Positions 27,886 through 37,562 of a stretch of 64,000 nt of DNA are shown piece after piece. The stretch comes from Desulfuromonadaceae bacterium (GTDB taxonomy: Bacteria; Desulfobacterota; Desulfuromonadia; Geobacterales; Pseudopelobacteraceae). Each line of letters opens with the position of its first letter. Positions within the stretch are counted from its first letter, which is position 1. The DNA is taken from NCBI GenBank assembly GCA_028683855.1, contig JAQUHA010000014.1, forward strand, positions 34,495-98,494, written 5' to 3'. The notes beneath the pieces were generated by a model. That model saw nothing but the letters and a program-made list of their open reading frames with translations, ran no database searches and was not told where the DNA came from. The position numbers and the translations under genes are program-made.

Positions 27886-29115
27886 ATGAGAAATTTTGCA
27901 AATCTTTTCCTGATCCTGTTTCTTGCAGACGGTGGTTTTTCGTTAGTTGACGAGTTAGTGCCACTTCTTACTCCGCTGATGCCGTTTACCGGTTTACGAC
28001 TACTGCTTGCCGGCAATGTTATTGTCATGGCTGCAATTATCTATTTCTGTCTTGGTATTGACAGCAGACTCCCTAAAAAGCTCTTTATTCCGCTGATATT
28101 CTTCGCAATATTTTTTCCCCTTACTGTCTGGTTTTTCCCTGTTCTTGAAGGGTTGCCAGCGCTCGGTCTTATAGGTGCTCTACTGCAGCTGCTGCTTGGG
28201 ATGCTACCTCTCTACTATTTCCGTAAGGGTGACGACCGTTCCCTTATCATGCCGCCTGAGCTGTTCAGCGGCAGCTATTTCAAGCTTAAAAACAGCTTGA
28301 TCTTCTTTGGTGTAAATCTGGTAATTGTCCCTTTTCTCCTGATTGTTTTTTCAATGTCGACAGTTGATGCGTATATGGCTGAATATACTTCAGGTTTTAT
28401 GCATATAAATCCCGGCGGACTTCGTATGTCTGAACGTACATATACACAAGGGGGGAAGAGTGTGCGGCTGGCTGCCATGATTCATATTGCCGACAAGGAG
28501 TATTACGACTCGCTAACGTCTTCGCTCTCTACCGGAAGGGCGATCGTCCTGGCTGAAGGGGTTAGCGATACAGGAAAACTGCTCGGTAACAGCATAGATT
28601 ATGGTAAGATCGCGAGCTATCTTGGTTTACAGTCACAGCATGATATGAATTTTGGCGGCAGACTGATTAACCCGGATGACCTGGAAAGCGTTAAGTCACC
28701 TCTCGTTAAATCTGAGGCTGGGAAGAAATCATTTTCTCTTGATATTCTAAGAGCCGATGTAGATGCCGCTGATTTTCGCCCATCCACTATTCTGATTCTT
28801 AACTCACTTGGAAAAAAACTTCAGGGGAGTCCATCTTTTCTGGATGCTTTTACAGCGCTTAATAGATGGGGTGAAAAAAACATAACTCCGGAAATGTCAG
28901 AAATACTTATGGATGACATCCTCTATAAACGAAATATCAAGGTAATCGGTTATCTGGATAGAGCGCTTCTTAATTACGATACTGTCGTAATCCCCTGGGG
29001 GGCGCTCCATATGAAAGAGATTGAAGCGGAGGTATTGAAGAGGGGCTTCAAACTTCAGAATGAGCGGGTACGCGTGAGCATTGATTTCGGTAAAATGCTT
29101 ATGACTATGCTATGA
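27886..29115 (+). CDS. membrane protein with large soluble C-terminal domain, function unknown
   Basis: A 409-residue protein if started at the ATG at 27886 (a longer form from 27817 is possible). Four hydrophobic segments fill the first 130 residues, with a fifth near 165. The rest is soluble with mixed alpha/beta character, including RAIVLAEGVSDTGKLLGN and VVIPWGALHMKEIEAEVLKRG. The last part (an AEG start, then WGALHM and the following residues) recalls TraB/PrgY-like domains, but I do not claim the match. Neighbours give no further hint. Confidence 0.6.
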   Translation: MRNFANLFLILFLADGGFSLVDELVPLLTPLMPFTGLRLLLAGNVIVMAAIIYFCLGIDSRLPKKLFIPLIFFAIFFPLTVWFFPVLEGLPALGLIGALLQLLLGMLPLYYFRKGDDRSLIMPPELFSGSYFKLKNSLIFFGVNLVIVPFLLIVFSMSTVDAYMAEYTSGFMHINPGGLRMSERTYTQGGKSVRLAAMIHIADKEYYDSLTSSLSTGRAIVLAEGVSDTGKLLGNSIDYGKIASYLGLQSQHDMNFGGRLINPDDLESVKSPLVKSEAGKKSFSLDILRADVDAADFRPSTILILNSLGKKLQGSPSFLDAFTALNRWGEKNITPEMSEILMDDILYKRNIKVIGYLDRALLNYDTVVIPWGALHMKEIEAEVLKRGFKLQNERVRVSIDFGKMLMTML

Positions 29116-29185
29116 TACTGCCGGATTGACTCAAATTTTACCGGATCAGCGCTCCACGGAGAGACTTAAGCCATAAGGAGATGAT

Positions 29186-29578
29186 ATGTTTCTGCGACTT
29201 TTCCTCATCTTTGCAATTGTACCGATTATCGAGATCTGGCTGCTTATCAAGACGGGGAGGGTTATCGGGGCGCTTCCTACCGTAGCCATTCTTCTTTCAA
29301 TTTCAATGATCGGAGCCTGGCTGGCAAGATCTCAGGGGTTTCGGACAATAAACTCCATCCGTAATGATCTCTCATCAGGGCGTATGCCTGCGGCTCACTT
29401 TCTCGATGGGGCAATAATTCTTGCCGGTGGAATTTTACTCCTCACCCCCGGTTTCTTCACAGATTTCATAGGGCTCTTCTTCCTTTTTCCCGTTACGCGT
29501 ACGTTTCTAAAGAGAATGCTCAGGGTCTGGCTTGAGCAGAAATTTCTCAGAGGAGAGGTAGTTGTACTGCGCCGCTGA
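29186..29578 (+). CDS. fxsA: FxsA-family membrane protein
   Basis: A 130-residue protein with three to four membrane helices. The family features are FAIVPIIEIWLLIKTGRVIG, GAWLARSQGFRTINSIR, AHFLDGAIILAGGILLLTPG and FFTDFIGLFFLFPVTR. FxsA in E. coli is a cytoplasmic membrane protein that relieves phage T7 exclusion by the F plasmid; its cellular job is not clear. An AAGGAG precedes the ATG. Confidence 0.93.
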   Translation: MFLRLFLIFAIVPIIEIWLLIKTGRVIGALPTVAILLSISMIGAWLARSQGFRTINSIRNDLSSGRMPAAHFLDGAIILAGGILLLTPGFFTDFIGLFFLFPVTRTFLKRMLRVWLEQKFLRGEVVVLRR

Positions 29579-29681
29579 TCAGACCTCTGTAGCACCATTC
29601 GTATCCCCACTCTATTTCAATTTTTAAATCTTCTGTTGATTCAATATGTTATTGCTGTTAAAGTGTGTTCTGTGTCACTGC

Positions 29682-29694
29682 GTTACGGCGTAAC
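29682..29694. promoter_or_regulatory. palindrome upstream of the small regulator-like gene
   Basis: GTTACG-G-CGTAAC is a perfect 6-bp inverted repeat with a one-base centre, ending 20 bases before the GTG start at 29715. It could be an operator for that protein if it binds DNA; no direct proof. Confidence 0.4.
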
Positions 29695-29714
29695 TACGTT
29701 TCGATGGAGGGGTT

Positions 29715-30044
29715 GTGGGACGGGATAAGACCGCAGGTAAGAGGATGGCTGCAAAACGGATGAGGGAGAAGGAGGCTGGTTTACGCCGACTTAATGTTGC
29801 CGTAAAGCCTGAGGTAATAGAGAATCTTGCAGATTTGATGAAGAGGCATAACTGCAGTTCTCAGGCGACTACTATTGAGTTTCTGGTACTCTCGGCATTT
29901 AAAGCTGCCGAAAGTGGAGCGATCAAGAAAAATCGTAACGCAGTTACTAGTAAAAAGTTATACCTAGCTATTGAAGCTGCATCTATTCAAGAAGAGGAAA
30001 AAACAAAAGATGCCCCTCTTTCTATTCAGTTGACTCTTTTTTAA
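29715..30044 (+). CDS. small basic protein, possible ribbon-helix-helix regulator
   Basis: A 109-residue protein starting at GTG after GGAGGGG. A basic N-terminus (about 1-22) is followed by LRRLNVAVKPEVIENLADLM and a second helix, RHNCSSQATTIEFLVLSAF. That strand-helix-helix order is what a ribbon-helix-helix domain would give. The tail is charged. I cannot name a family with confidence. A palindrome just upstream would fit an autoregulator. Confidence 0.5.
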   Translation: MGRDKTAGKRMAAKRMREKEAGLRRLNVAVKPEVIENLADLMKRHNCSSQATTIEFLVLSAFKAAESGAIKKNRNAVTSKKLYLAIEAASIQEEEKTKDAPLSIQLTLF

Positions 30045-30113
30045 AGAGTTCTTGAGGATGTTTATAAAATAGTCATTTGAAGATAAAAAACCGGTAAGGA
30101 GAGCCATATACAG

Positions 30114-33100
30114 ATGAAACATGAAGATTCCATTCTTGAAGACAATCCGCAGTGGTATCGGGATGCAATCATATATCAGGTGCATATAAAGGCTTTTTCC
30201 GATTCAAATGCAGACGGTATAGGTGATTTCACAGGTCTGATCGGTAAAATGGATTATCTTCAGCGACTTGGTATTACCGCGCTATGGCTGCTCCCCTTCT
30301 ACCCATCACCCTTGCGTGACGACGGATATGACATCGCTGATTATTACAGCGTCAACCCCAGTTACGACACACTTCGTGAGTTCAGGCAGCTCCTCCGTGT
30401 TGCCCACAGTCGTGGGATTCGGGTAATTACTGAGCTTGTACTAAATCATACTTCGGATCAGCACCCATGGTTTCAGAGGGCGCGTACCGCAAAACCTGGC
30501 TCTCCGCATCGCGATTATTACGTCTGGAGCGATACCAGCGAAAAGTATCGTGAAACCCGGATTATATTTAAGGATTTTGAAACATCAAACTGGACCTGGG
30601 ATCCGGTTGCAAAGGCGTATTTCTGGCATCGCTTCTACTCTCATCAGCCAGACCTCAACTTTGACAATCCTAAAGTTCAATCCGAAATGCTGCGGGTTAT
30701 TGATTTCTGGATGAAGATGGGGGTGGATGGAGTTCGCCTTGATGCCGTTCCGTATCTCTTCGAACGTGAGGGGACAAACTGCGAAAACCTTTCGGAAACT
30801 CACGATTTTCTAAAAAAACTGAGAGCACATCTTGACGCTTCCTTTAAAAACCGCCTCCTCCTTTCCGAGGCGAATCAGTGGCCGGAAGACGCAGCTGCAT
30901 ACTTTGGCGACGGAAATGAAAGCAATATGGCTTTTCATTTTCCTCTTATGCCTCGTATGTTTATGGCAATTGAGATGGAGGATCGTTTCCCAATCGTTGA
31001 TATTCTAGATCAGACTCCAACCATTCCGGATGGCTGTCAATGGGCAATTTTCCTTAGAAATCATGATGAATTGACGCTTGAGATGGTTACGGATGAAGAG
31101 CGTGACTATATGTACAGGGTTTATGCCTCCGATCCGCAGGCTCGTATAAATCTTGGTATCCGTAGACGTCTTGCTCCCCTTATGGGTAACAACCGCCGTA
31201 AAATAGAGCTGATGAATATGCTCCTCTTCTCTCTCCCCGGAACCCCTATAATCTATTACGGAGACGAAATTGGAATGGGGGATAACTACTTCCTTGGCGA
31301 CCGTAACGGCGTTCGCACCCCGATGCAGTGGAATCCTGACAGAAACGCCGGTTTTTCCAAGGCTGGTCCACAGAAACTTTTTCTGCCGGTTATAATTGAA
31401 GCCGAATACCACTACGAGTCTATCAACGTGGAGAATCAGGAGCGGAACTCATCATCTCTGCTCTGGTGGATGCGCAGGACTATCGCAATGCGAAAGCGTT
31501 TCAAGGCATTCGGATGCGGCACGCTGGAGATGCTCCCGTCTGACAATCCCAAAGTATTGACTTTTATCCGTAGTTTTGAGGATGAAAAAATACTCGTGGT
31601 AATTAATCTCTCCCGTTTTTCACAAACCGTTGCCGTTGACCTCTCAAAATATGTCGGAATGATCCCTGAAGAGGTTTTCAGCCGTAACCGATTTCCGCTG
31701 ATACAGGAGACCCGGTATCATTTTACAATGGGTCCGTACAACTATTTCTGGTTCCTGCTGCGGAGTACCGAAGCGAGGAATGAGACGGCAGATACTGAAT
31801 GCGGTATAACTCTAAAACTGCGTGAAGGGCGTTATTGGTGGGAAGTTTTGAAGGGGAGCAGTGGGGAGATGCTCTGTAGCAGCGTCATGCCGCGCTATCT
31901 GGAACGTGTCTTCTGGTTTCAGGGGAAGGGGCGTGTTATCAGGCAGATAAGCGTCATTGACTGCTGTCAGCTGAAGCAGGATGATCAGATCTTTATGCTT
32001 ACGGTCTTCAAAATAACTTACACGGATGGAAATCCTGAAATCTATCAGCTCCCTATGACCTGGCTCTCCTGTGAACGACTCCAGACAATTGTTGATCGAC
32101 ATCCGCTTGAGATTATTGCACCGCTTAACCTTGGGGAGACGGAAGGGGTTTTATGTGATGCAATCTACTTCGATAAGTTCAGGGAACTGCTTTTTGATCT
32201 TATGAGAGATCGGGCAAAGGTGCACTGTGCGACAGCTTCCCAGTTGGTCGGTATGAGGGGTGGGGGGGTGACGAAAAGTTCACCTCCGCGCTCTGAGCTT
32301 TTCCCTAGCAGGGTTGCGGCAGTGGAGCAGAACAACAGCAGTATTCTCTATGGAGATCGCCTGCTCTTTAAAATGTACCGTAAGCTGGAGGAGGGGATCA
32401 ATCCGGAACCGGAGATGCTCCGTTTTCTTGCAGAGAAAAACAGATTCCGCAACGCCCCTTCCTACGCCGGAAAGATAGAGTATCGTGCTGCCGGCGATAA
32501 AGTGTACGACCTCGGTGTGCTGCAGACCTACATAGCCTGTCATGGAGATGCCTGGGGAAATACGCTTGCCGGTCTTACTCTGTTTATTGAACATCTCCTT
32601 TCCAACAAGCATGAACTCCCCAAACTCCCTTCCAGGCTGCCGACTATTTTTGAAGTCGTTGACAACGGAATCCCTGACAGATTTAAAACTCTTGTCCGTG
32701 GTCTGCACCTCGAAATGGCTACGATGCTCGGAAAACGTACTGCTGAACTGCACAGGGCTCTTGCGTTCGGCGGTTCTGACAGCTGCTGTGGCGTTGAGGA
32801 GTTCTCAACTCTCTATCAGCGCTCGGTTTTTCAATCAATGCGTGGACTCGTAAGGAGAAATTTTCAGAGATTGGCTAAAATCAGCAGTAAGCTCCCTGAT
32901 TCAATTCAGCAGAGAGCCGTTTCTATTCTGGCTGCGGAAAAAGAGATAATCGCCGCGCTGCACAAAATAACCGGCAAAAAGTTTTCTGCTATGAAATGCA
33001 GGATTCATGGTGATTTCCATCTGGGGCAGGCTCTCTTTACCGGCAAGGATTTCATCTTTATAGATTTTGAAGGTGAACCGCAGCATTCGCTGAGTGAACG

Positions 33101-33461
33101 CCGTCTGAAACGATCACCGCTTAGGGACGTAGCCAGCATGATCCACTCTATACACTATGCGGCTATGAACGCACTTACTCATCACAGTGCTGCTCATCCG
33201 GAGGATGCCGCACTGCTCGAACCATGGTTTGAAGCCTGGTACCTCTATGTCAGCGGATCATATCTGAAAGGGTATCTTAACACTATGAAGAGCTCACCCC
33301 TTATTCCGGTGGATAGAGAGGAGCTTAAAATCATGCTGAACTGTTTCCTGATTCAACGTGTTGTTCACGAACTTGGGCATGAAATAAAGAACCGGTCGGG
33401 GCAGATTGATCTCCACCTTAGGGGGCTTGAGTTGCTGCTTCGTGAATCACGCACTGCCTGA
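30114..33461 (+). CDS. treS: trehalose synthase / maltokinase fusion (TreS-Mak)
   Basis: An 1115-residue two-enzyme fusion. The N-terminal GH13 domain (about 10-560) opens with WYRDAIIYQVHIKAF and has the catalytic regions GVRLDAVPYLFE (nucleophile Asp), LSEANQWPE (acid/base Glu) and FLRNHDELTLE. It interconverts maltose and trehalose. The C-terminal half (about 600-1115) is the Pep2/Mak-type aminoglycoside-kinase fold with MKCRIHGDFHLGQALFTG and FIFIDFEGEP, which makes maltose 1-phosphate with ATP for GlgE-type glucan synthesis. Trehalose is also an osmoprotectant, in line with the antiporters downstream. No glgE is visible in the window. Confidence 0.94.
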   Translation: MKHEDSILEDNPQWYRDAIIYQVHIKAFSDSNADGIGDFTGLIGKMDYLQRLGITALWLLPFYPSPLRDDGYDIADYYSVNPSYDTLREFRQLLRVAHSRGIRVITELVLNHTSDQHPWFQRARTAKPGSPHRDYYVWSDTSEKYRETRIIFKDFETSNWTWDPVAKAYFWHRFYSHQPDLNFDNPKVQSEMLRVIDFWMKMGVDGVRLDAVPYLFEREGTNCENLSETHDFLKKLRAHLDASFKNRLLLSEANQWPEDAAAYFGDGNESNMAFHFPLMPRMFMAIEMEDRFPIVDILDQTPTIPDGCQWAIFLRNHDELTLEMVTDEERDYMYRVYASDPQARINLGIRRRLAPLMGNNRRKIELMNMLLFSLPGTPIIYYGDEIGMGDNYFLGDRNGVRTPMQWNPDRNAGFSKAGPQKLFLPVIIEAEYHYESINVENQERNSSSLLWWMRRTIAMRKRFKAFGCGTLEMLPSDNPKVLTFIRSFEDEKILVVINLSRFSQTVAVDLSKYVGMIPEEVFSRNRFPLIQETRYHFTMGPYNYFWFLLRSTEARNETADTECGITLKLREGRYWWEVLKGSSGEMLCSSVMPRYLERVFWFQGKGRVIRQISVIDCCQLKQDDQIFMLTVFKITYTDGNPEIYQLPMTWLSCERLQTIVDRHPLEIIAPLNLGETEGVLCDAIYFDKFRELLFDLMRDRAKVHCATASQLVGMRGGGVTKSSPPRSELFPSRVAAVEQNNSSILYGDRLLFKMYRKLEEGINPEPEMLRFLAEKNRFRNAPSYAGKIEYRAAGDKVYDLGVLQTYIACHGDAWGNTLAGLTLFIEHLLSNKHELPKLPSRLPTIFEVVDNGIPDRFKTLVRGLHLEMATMLGKRTAELHRALAFGGSDSCCGVEEFSTLYQRSVFQSMRGLVRRNFQRLAKISSKLPDSIQQRAVSILAAEKEIIAALHKITGKKFSAMKCRIHGDFHLGQALFTGKDFIFIDFEGEPQHSLSERRLKRSPLRDVASMIHSIHYAAMNALTHHSAAHPEDAALLEPWFEAWYLYVSGSYLKGYLNTMKSSPLIPVDREELKIMLNCFLIQRVVHELGHEIKNRSGQIDLHLRGLELLLRESRTA

Positions 33462-34226
33462 TTACCTGAAGGTGGAAGGGTGGAAATCCTGAAAATCCGA
33501 TAGACAGATGGATCGAGCGACTTAGAAAGCGCGATTTATCACTCTGCAGGATCTCTTTTGAGTAACAGTTCGAGCTATTGTAACTTGAAAGGGGGGCTGT
33601 ATTCTGTTACTTTGATCCTGCTTTTGGCTGTTCTTTTTCCATTTAGACGGATAATGCAATGTAAACTGCCATAGCGAAGGATATACAAAACATGGAGCTA
33701 TCAACGGAAAACCGTAAAAATTCAGATACTATCTTTTTGTTGAATACGAATAAGACTCTGTCGTGCCGATGTCTACCCAAACGCTTCCTCTTTCATCAGT
33801 TGATTTTTATCCTGCTGTTTCTCTCCCCGCTTACTTTTTCAAACAATGATGTTCCTAACTTTCAGCCTGAGTGCGAGGTGGCTTCAACTCTGCGAAGCAA
33901 GGCACCTAGAGCCGCAGCTGAGATTATCTCTTCTCCGCTTTATGTCAGACAAACTGGAACAGCAGCGGTTTCAAGTTGTTACTCTCTCTCCGCTCCATCC
34001 AATCCGACTGTTGAAGAGATATCATTCATTTCACCAAGTCGAGCCCCCCCTCTCTCCGCCTGAATATTGATCTACGGTAACCTATCGGTGCAAAGTTACT
34101 ATGATTGCCGGAAGAGCTTCAACTCTTAACCCGAAACTTTATCAGGTATCTTTATTGAATCTAAGCCTGATTCAGCTCCTGATTGTTATTGTTAACTTAT
34201 TTCTTAAAAAATATAGGGATAACTAT
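33462..34226 (+). other. 765-base gap before nhaD; no convincing gene
   Basis: A 123-codon plus-strand frame (33692-34063) exists, but its composition is unlike a folded protein and it has no homologue I recognise, so I do not call it. The last part (34075-34135) may be a structured leader. CGGTAACC with GTTAC and a GTGCAAAG...GATTGCCGG stretch can fold, and the latter faintly recalls the 3' half of a c-di-GMP-I riboswitch, but the aptamer core is not complete. Confidence 0.4.
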
Positions 34227-35636
34227 ATGAAATCATTAATATTGCAAATTGTTTTTATGCTACTCGTCACCATGCCGGTCTACGCTTCAGGGGGTGGTGG
34301 CGAGATTGCGGATTTGACGCGAAGTGGAATGGGAATTATGGCTCTACTGCTTTTTGTTGCGGCTTATGCTCTTGTTATTTTTGAGGAGCAGCTTCATCTC
34401 CGAAAAAGTAAACCGGTTATTGTGGCAGCGGGTGTTATATGGGTTCTGGTTGCTCTCGCATATCAGGGGTTGGGGAGACCGGATCAGGCTCATGCGGCTA
34501 TACTGGGCAATCTGACTGAATATGCCGAACTTTTTCTGTTTCTCCTTGCGGCAATGACATACATAAACGCACTTGAAGAGCGGAATGCATTTCGTGCTCT
34601 CCGTTCCTGGCTGGTTAACAAGGGATTCACACTCCGCTCGGTTTTCTGGATGACCGGTCTGCTTGCGTTTTTCATATCCCCGGTAGCAGACAACCTTACA
34701 ACAGCTCTGCTGATGGGGGCAGTTGCAATGGCGGTTGGTGGTGATAACAGGAAGTTTGTTGTCGTTGCCTGCATAAATATCGTAGTTGCTGCAAATGCAG
34801 GCGGTGCCTTTTCACCCTTCGGCGATATTACGACACTTATGGTATGGCAGAAAGGTAAAGTCAGTTTCTTTGAATTTTTCGCAATCTTTATACCTTCTGT
34901 TGTTAACTGGATAATACCGGCAATCTTCATGAGCATGGCGGTATCCAAAGATAAGCCGGATGTACATGATGAAACTGTAGAGATGAAAATAGGTGCAAAA
35001 CGTATTATGGCTCTATTTCTGCTGACTATTGTTACAGCAGTATCGTTCCATAATTTCCTCCGGCTTCCGCCTGCAGTCGGTATGATGCTTGGATTGGGGT
35101 ATCTTTCGTTTTTCGCCTATTATCTTAAGAGAAAGGAGAATCGTCTACTGACCGGAGATAATCCGCTGGATGTGACTGGACACAATCACGCTACCTTTGA
35201 TATGTTCCGCAAAATCGCGAAGGCGGAGTGGGATACGCTACTGTTTTTCTACGGTGTAATCCTCTGCGTTGGAGGGTTGGGGCAGTTCGGTTATCTAGCC
35301 GGTGCATCCACATTTATGTACGACGGATTGGGGCATACAACAGCCAACGTGCTAGTTGGGGTTCTCTCTGCTATCATCGACAATATCCCGGTTATGTTTG
35401 CCGTAATCACGATGGACCCAGTTATGTCCCACGGACAGTGGCTGCTGGTAACACTTACCGCAGGTGTCGGCGGAAGTCTGCTCTCTATCGGATCTGCAGC
35501 GGGTGTTGCATTGATGGGGTCGGCGCGTGGAGTTTACACATTTGGCGCGCATTTGAAGTGGACCTGGGCGATTGCCCTCGGGTACGCTGCAAGTATTGTT
35601 ACTCATCTGATCTTGAACGGAAAATATTTTCATTGA
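34227..35636 (+). CDS. nhaD: NhaD-type sodium/proton antiporter
   Basis: A 469-residue, about 12-helix transporter. The ATG at 34227 is preferred over 34101 because a GGGA lies upstream and a signal-like first helix follows (LILQIVFMLLVTMPVYASGG). Conserved NhaD stretches include FFISPVADNLTTALLMGAV, ANAGGAFSPFGDITTLMVW and ALMGSARGVYTFGAHLKWTW. NhaD exchanges cytoplasmic Na+ or Li+ for protons and is typical of marine, alkaline or saline bacteria. Two more cation antiporters lie within 6 kb. Confidence 0.92.
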   Translation: MKSLILQIVFMLLVTMPVYASGGGGEIADLTRSGMGIMALLLFVAAYALVIFEEQLHLRKSKPVIVAAGVIWVLVALAYQGLGRPDQAHAAILGNLTEYAELFLFLLAAMTYINALEERNAFRALRSWLVNKGFTLRSVFWMTGLLAFFISPVADNLTTALLMGAVAMAVGGDNRKFVVVACINIVVAANAGGAFSPFGDITTLMVWQKGKVSFFEFFAIFIPSVVNWIIPAIFMSMAVSKDKPDVHDETVEMKIGAKRIMALFLLTIVTAVSFHNFLRLPPAVGMMLGLGYLSFFAYYLKRKENRLLTGDNPLDVTGHNHATFDMFRKIAKAEWDTLLFFYGVILCVGGLGQFGYLAGASTFMYDGLGHTTANVLVGVLSAIIDNIPVMFAVITMDPVMSHGQWLLVTLTAGVGGSLLSIGSAAGVALMGSARGVYTFGAHLKWTWAIALGYAASIVTHLILNGKYFH

Positions 35637-35739
35637 AAAAATATCTAAAGGAGCTGGTACGTAACGGTTATAAGTTGCCAGAAATACAAGCAGTATGTTG
35701 AACAAATTCTGTATCAGATATGAAACGGGAGAGATTTAA

Positions 35740-36606
35740 ATGAACGATATTAACGCTGATAAAACGAGAGAAGCAATTGAAGCTGCAATGGGAAGGTTCC
35801 CGAAAAGATTGATAGTGATTGCCGGAATTATACTTTTCATCATGATTTTCCTGAGACCGTGGGTTCAGGTTGGTCCGGGGCAGAGGGGTATCGTTCTTAA
35901 TTTCGGTGCGGTACAGAAACAGGTTATGGAGGAGGGGTTGCACCCACTGATTCCAATAATGCAGTCTGTTGTACTTATGGATGTAAAAGTGCAGAAAGTT
36001 GAAACAGATGCAGCTGCCGCATCTTCGGATCTTCAGGATATAAGCACCAGAGTTGCATTGAACTATCATGTAGTTCCCGATAAGGCGAATGTTGTATACC
36101 AGAGTATTGGCGTTCACTTTGGAGAGCGCATAATTGATCCGGCTATTCAGGAAGTTGTTAAAGCTATAACCGCAAAGTATACCGCAGAGGAGCTTATAAC
36201 CAAGAGAGCCGTTGTCGGTGAGGCTATGAGGCTTGCTCTTGCGGATAGACTGATTCCAAATAATATTGCTGTGGACGCCTTTTCAATCATGACTTTCAGC
36301 TTTTCAAAAGTTTTCACCGAGGCTATCGAATCAAAACAGACCGCTGAGCAGCTCGCATTAAAGGCGAAGAGGGATCTGGACAGAATTAAGATCGAAGCCG
36401 AGCAGAAGATTACTGCTGCAAAGGCTGAGGCGGAGTCACTCAGACTGCAGAGGGCGAACATCTCTACTGATCTGATCGAGTTGCGTAAAATTGAAGCAAA
36501 CATGAAAGCCATTGAAAAGTGGAACGGAATACTGCCACAGGTTACCGGCGGTGGCTCTATACCGCTTATAGGACTTGGCGATACACCAAAAGTTATCAGA
36601 AAGTGA
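35740..36606 (+). CDS. SPFH/prohibitin-family membrane protein
   Basis: A 288-residue protein with an N-terminal membrane helix (about 22-40). The SPFH domain follows (GPGQRGIVLNFGAVQ, EEGLHPLIPIMQSV), then a long coiled coil with AEQKITAAKAEAESLRLQR and a Gly-rich end. Prohibitin-like proteins form large membrane rings that organise proteases or lipid microdomains. It lies in a run of ion-homeostasis genes but has its own RBS and about 100-base flanks, so operon membership is uncertain. Confidence 0.9.
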   Translation: MNDINADKTREAIEAAMGRFPKRLIVIAGIILFIMIFLRPWVQVGPGQRGIVLNFGAVQKQVMEEGLHPLIPIMQSVVLMDVKVQKVETDAAAASSDLQDISTRVALNYHVVPDKANVVYQSIGVHFGERIIDPAIQEVVKAITAKYTAEELITKRAVVGEAMRLALADRLIPNNIAVDAFSIMTFSFSKVFTEAIESKQTAEQLALKAKRDLDRIKIEAEQKITAAKAEAESLRLQRANISTDLIELRKIEANMKAIEKWNGILPQVTGGGSIPLIGLGDTPKVIRK

Positions 36607-36647
36607 TAATTTTAGACCTTTAAATCAGCAGAGAGCGAGGTGCCGTA

Positions 36648-37412
36648 ATGAAAGTTGGATTGTTAGGGTTTGGAAAAACCGGCAAGGCGGTTGCCTCGAT
36701 TCTCTTGCAGAGCGAGGAGGTCAAACTTCAGTGGGTTATACGCAAATCACATAATCTGGAGCACAGATCAGTCCCGGAATTTCTCGGAATTTCTTCGACA
36801 GAGCCCGGATTTATCTATTCGACGGAGGAGTTTTCCGCTCATGAAATCTTGAGGAAACTTCCGGTCGACGTAATAATTGATTTCTCTTCGGAGGGGGGTG
36901 TTGAATACTACGGAGAGGAGGCGCGAAAACAGAAGATAGCTATTGTAAGCGCCATATCAAACTATTCGTCAGACAAGATAGAGTATCTGAAATATCTCTC
37001 TGAAAAGACTCAGGTAGTTTGGTCGCCCAATATTACAATCGGTATTAATTTTTTGATAATTGCAGCAAAAATACTGAAAAAGATCGCGCCTTATGTGGAT
37101 GTTGAAATTTTAGAGGAACATTTTAAAGCTAAACCCGAAGTGTCAGGTACTGCCAAAAAGATAGCCGAAGCTCTCGATCTGCCGGAAGAGTCGATCAAAA
37201 CCTTAAGGGCCGGCGGAATTATCGGAGTACATGAGATACTGTTCGGGTTTCCGTATCAGACAGTACGACTAAAACATGAGTCAATTACTCGCGAAGCCTT
37301 TGGAAATGGCGTGCTGTTTGCCGCTCGCCATATTTCTGATAAAGAAGTCGGCATGTACAGTATGGAGGATTTGCTGATGCCCTACTTTAATGCCGGGGCA
37401 AAAGTGCAGTAA
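36648..37412 (+). CDS. DapB-like dihydrodipicolinate reductase family protein, divergent
   Basis: A 254-residue protein with an N-terminal Rossmann motif (VGLLGFGKTGKAVASILL), DVIIDFSSEGGVEYY and SPNITIGINFLIIAAKIL, which is the DapB plan. The catalytic loop reads EEHFKAKPEVSGTAKKIAE. Canonical DapB has two His, a Lys and an Asp-Ala-Pro before SGT. Here the first His, the Lys and SGT remain, but the second His is Phe and DAP is replaced. It may be a true reductase of lysine/diaminopimelate synthesis or a paralogue with another substrate. The downstream genes are unrelated to lysine synthesis. Confidence 0.75.
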   Translation: MKVGLLGFGKTGKAVASILLQSEEVKLQWVIRKSHNLEHRSVPEFLGISSTEPGFIYSTEEFSAHEILRKLPVDVIIDFSSEGGVEYYGEEARKQKIAIVSAISNYSSDKIEYLKYLSEKTQVVWSPNITIGINFLIIAAKILKKIAPYVDVEILEEHFKAKPEVSGTAKKIAEALDLPEESIKTLRAGGIIGVHEILFGFPYQTVRLKHESITREAFGNGVLFAARHISDKEVGMYSMEDLLMPYFNAGAKVQ

Positions 37413-37562
37413 GAGTTCAGTGGAACTGTTTCTTTGGGGCTGCTCCCAAAAGTACGCTGACTCCTCTAAAGCCACTTAAGGATGGGTTGTCAGGTTGAAA
37501 TTTTCATGTAAAACGCATTGTACCCTTATTTTATTTGAGATTGTGAAAGCGGGAGTGGTTGA

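Noticed and set aside
33692..34063. 123-codon plus-strand frame before nhaD
   Set aside because: Composition and pattern are unlike a natural protein, no family is recognisable, and a competing frame overlaps it. Kept only as a note in the intergenic entry.
34075..34135. Firm call of a c-di-GMP riboswitch before nhaD
   Set aside because: Only part of the consensus is present; the conserved first half of the aptamer cannot be found.
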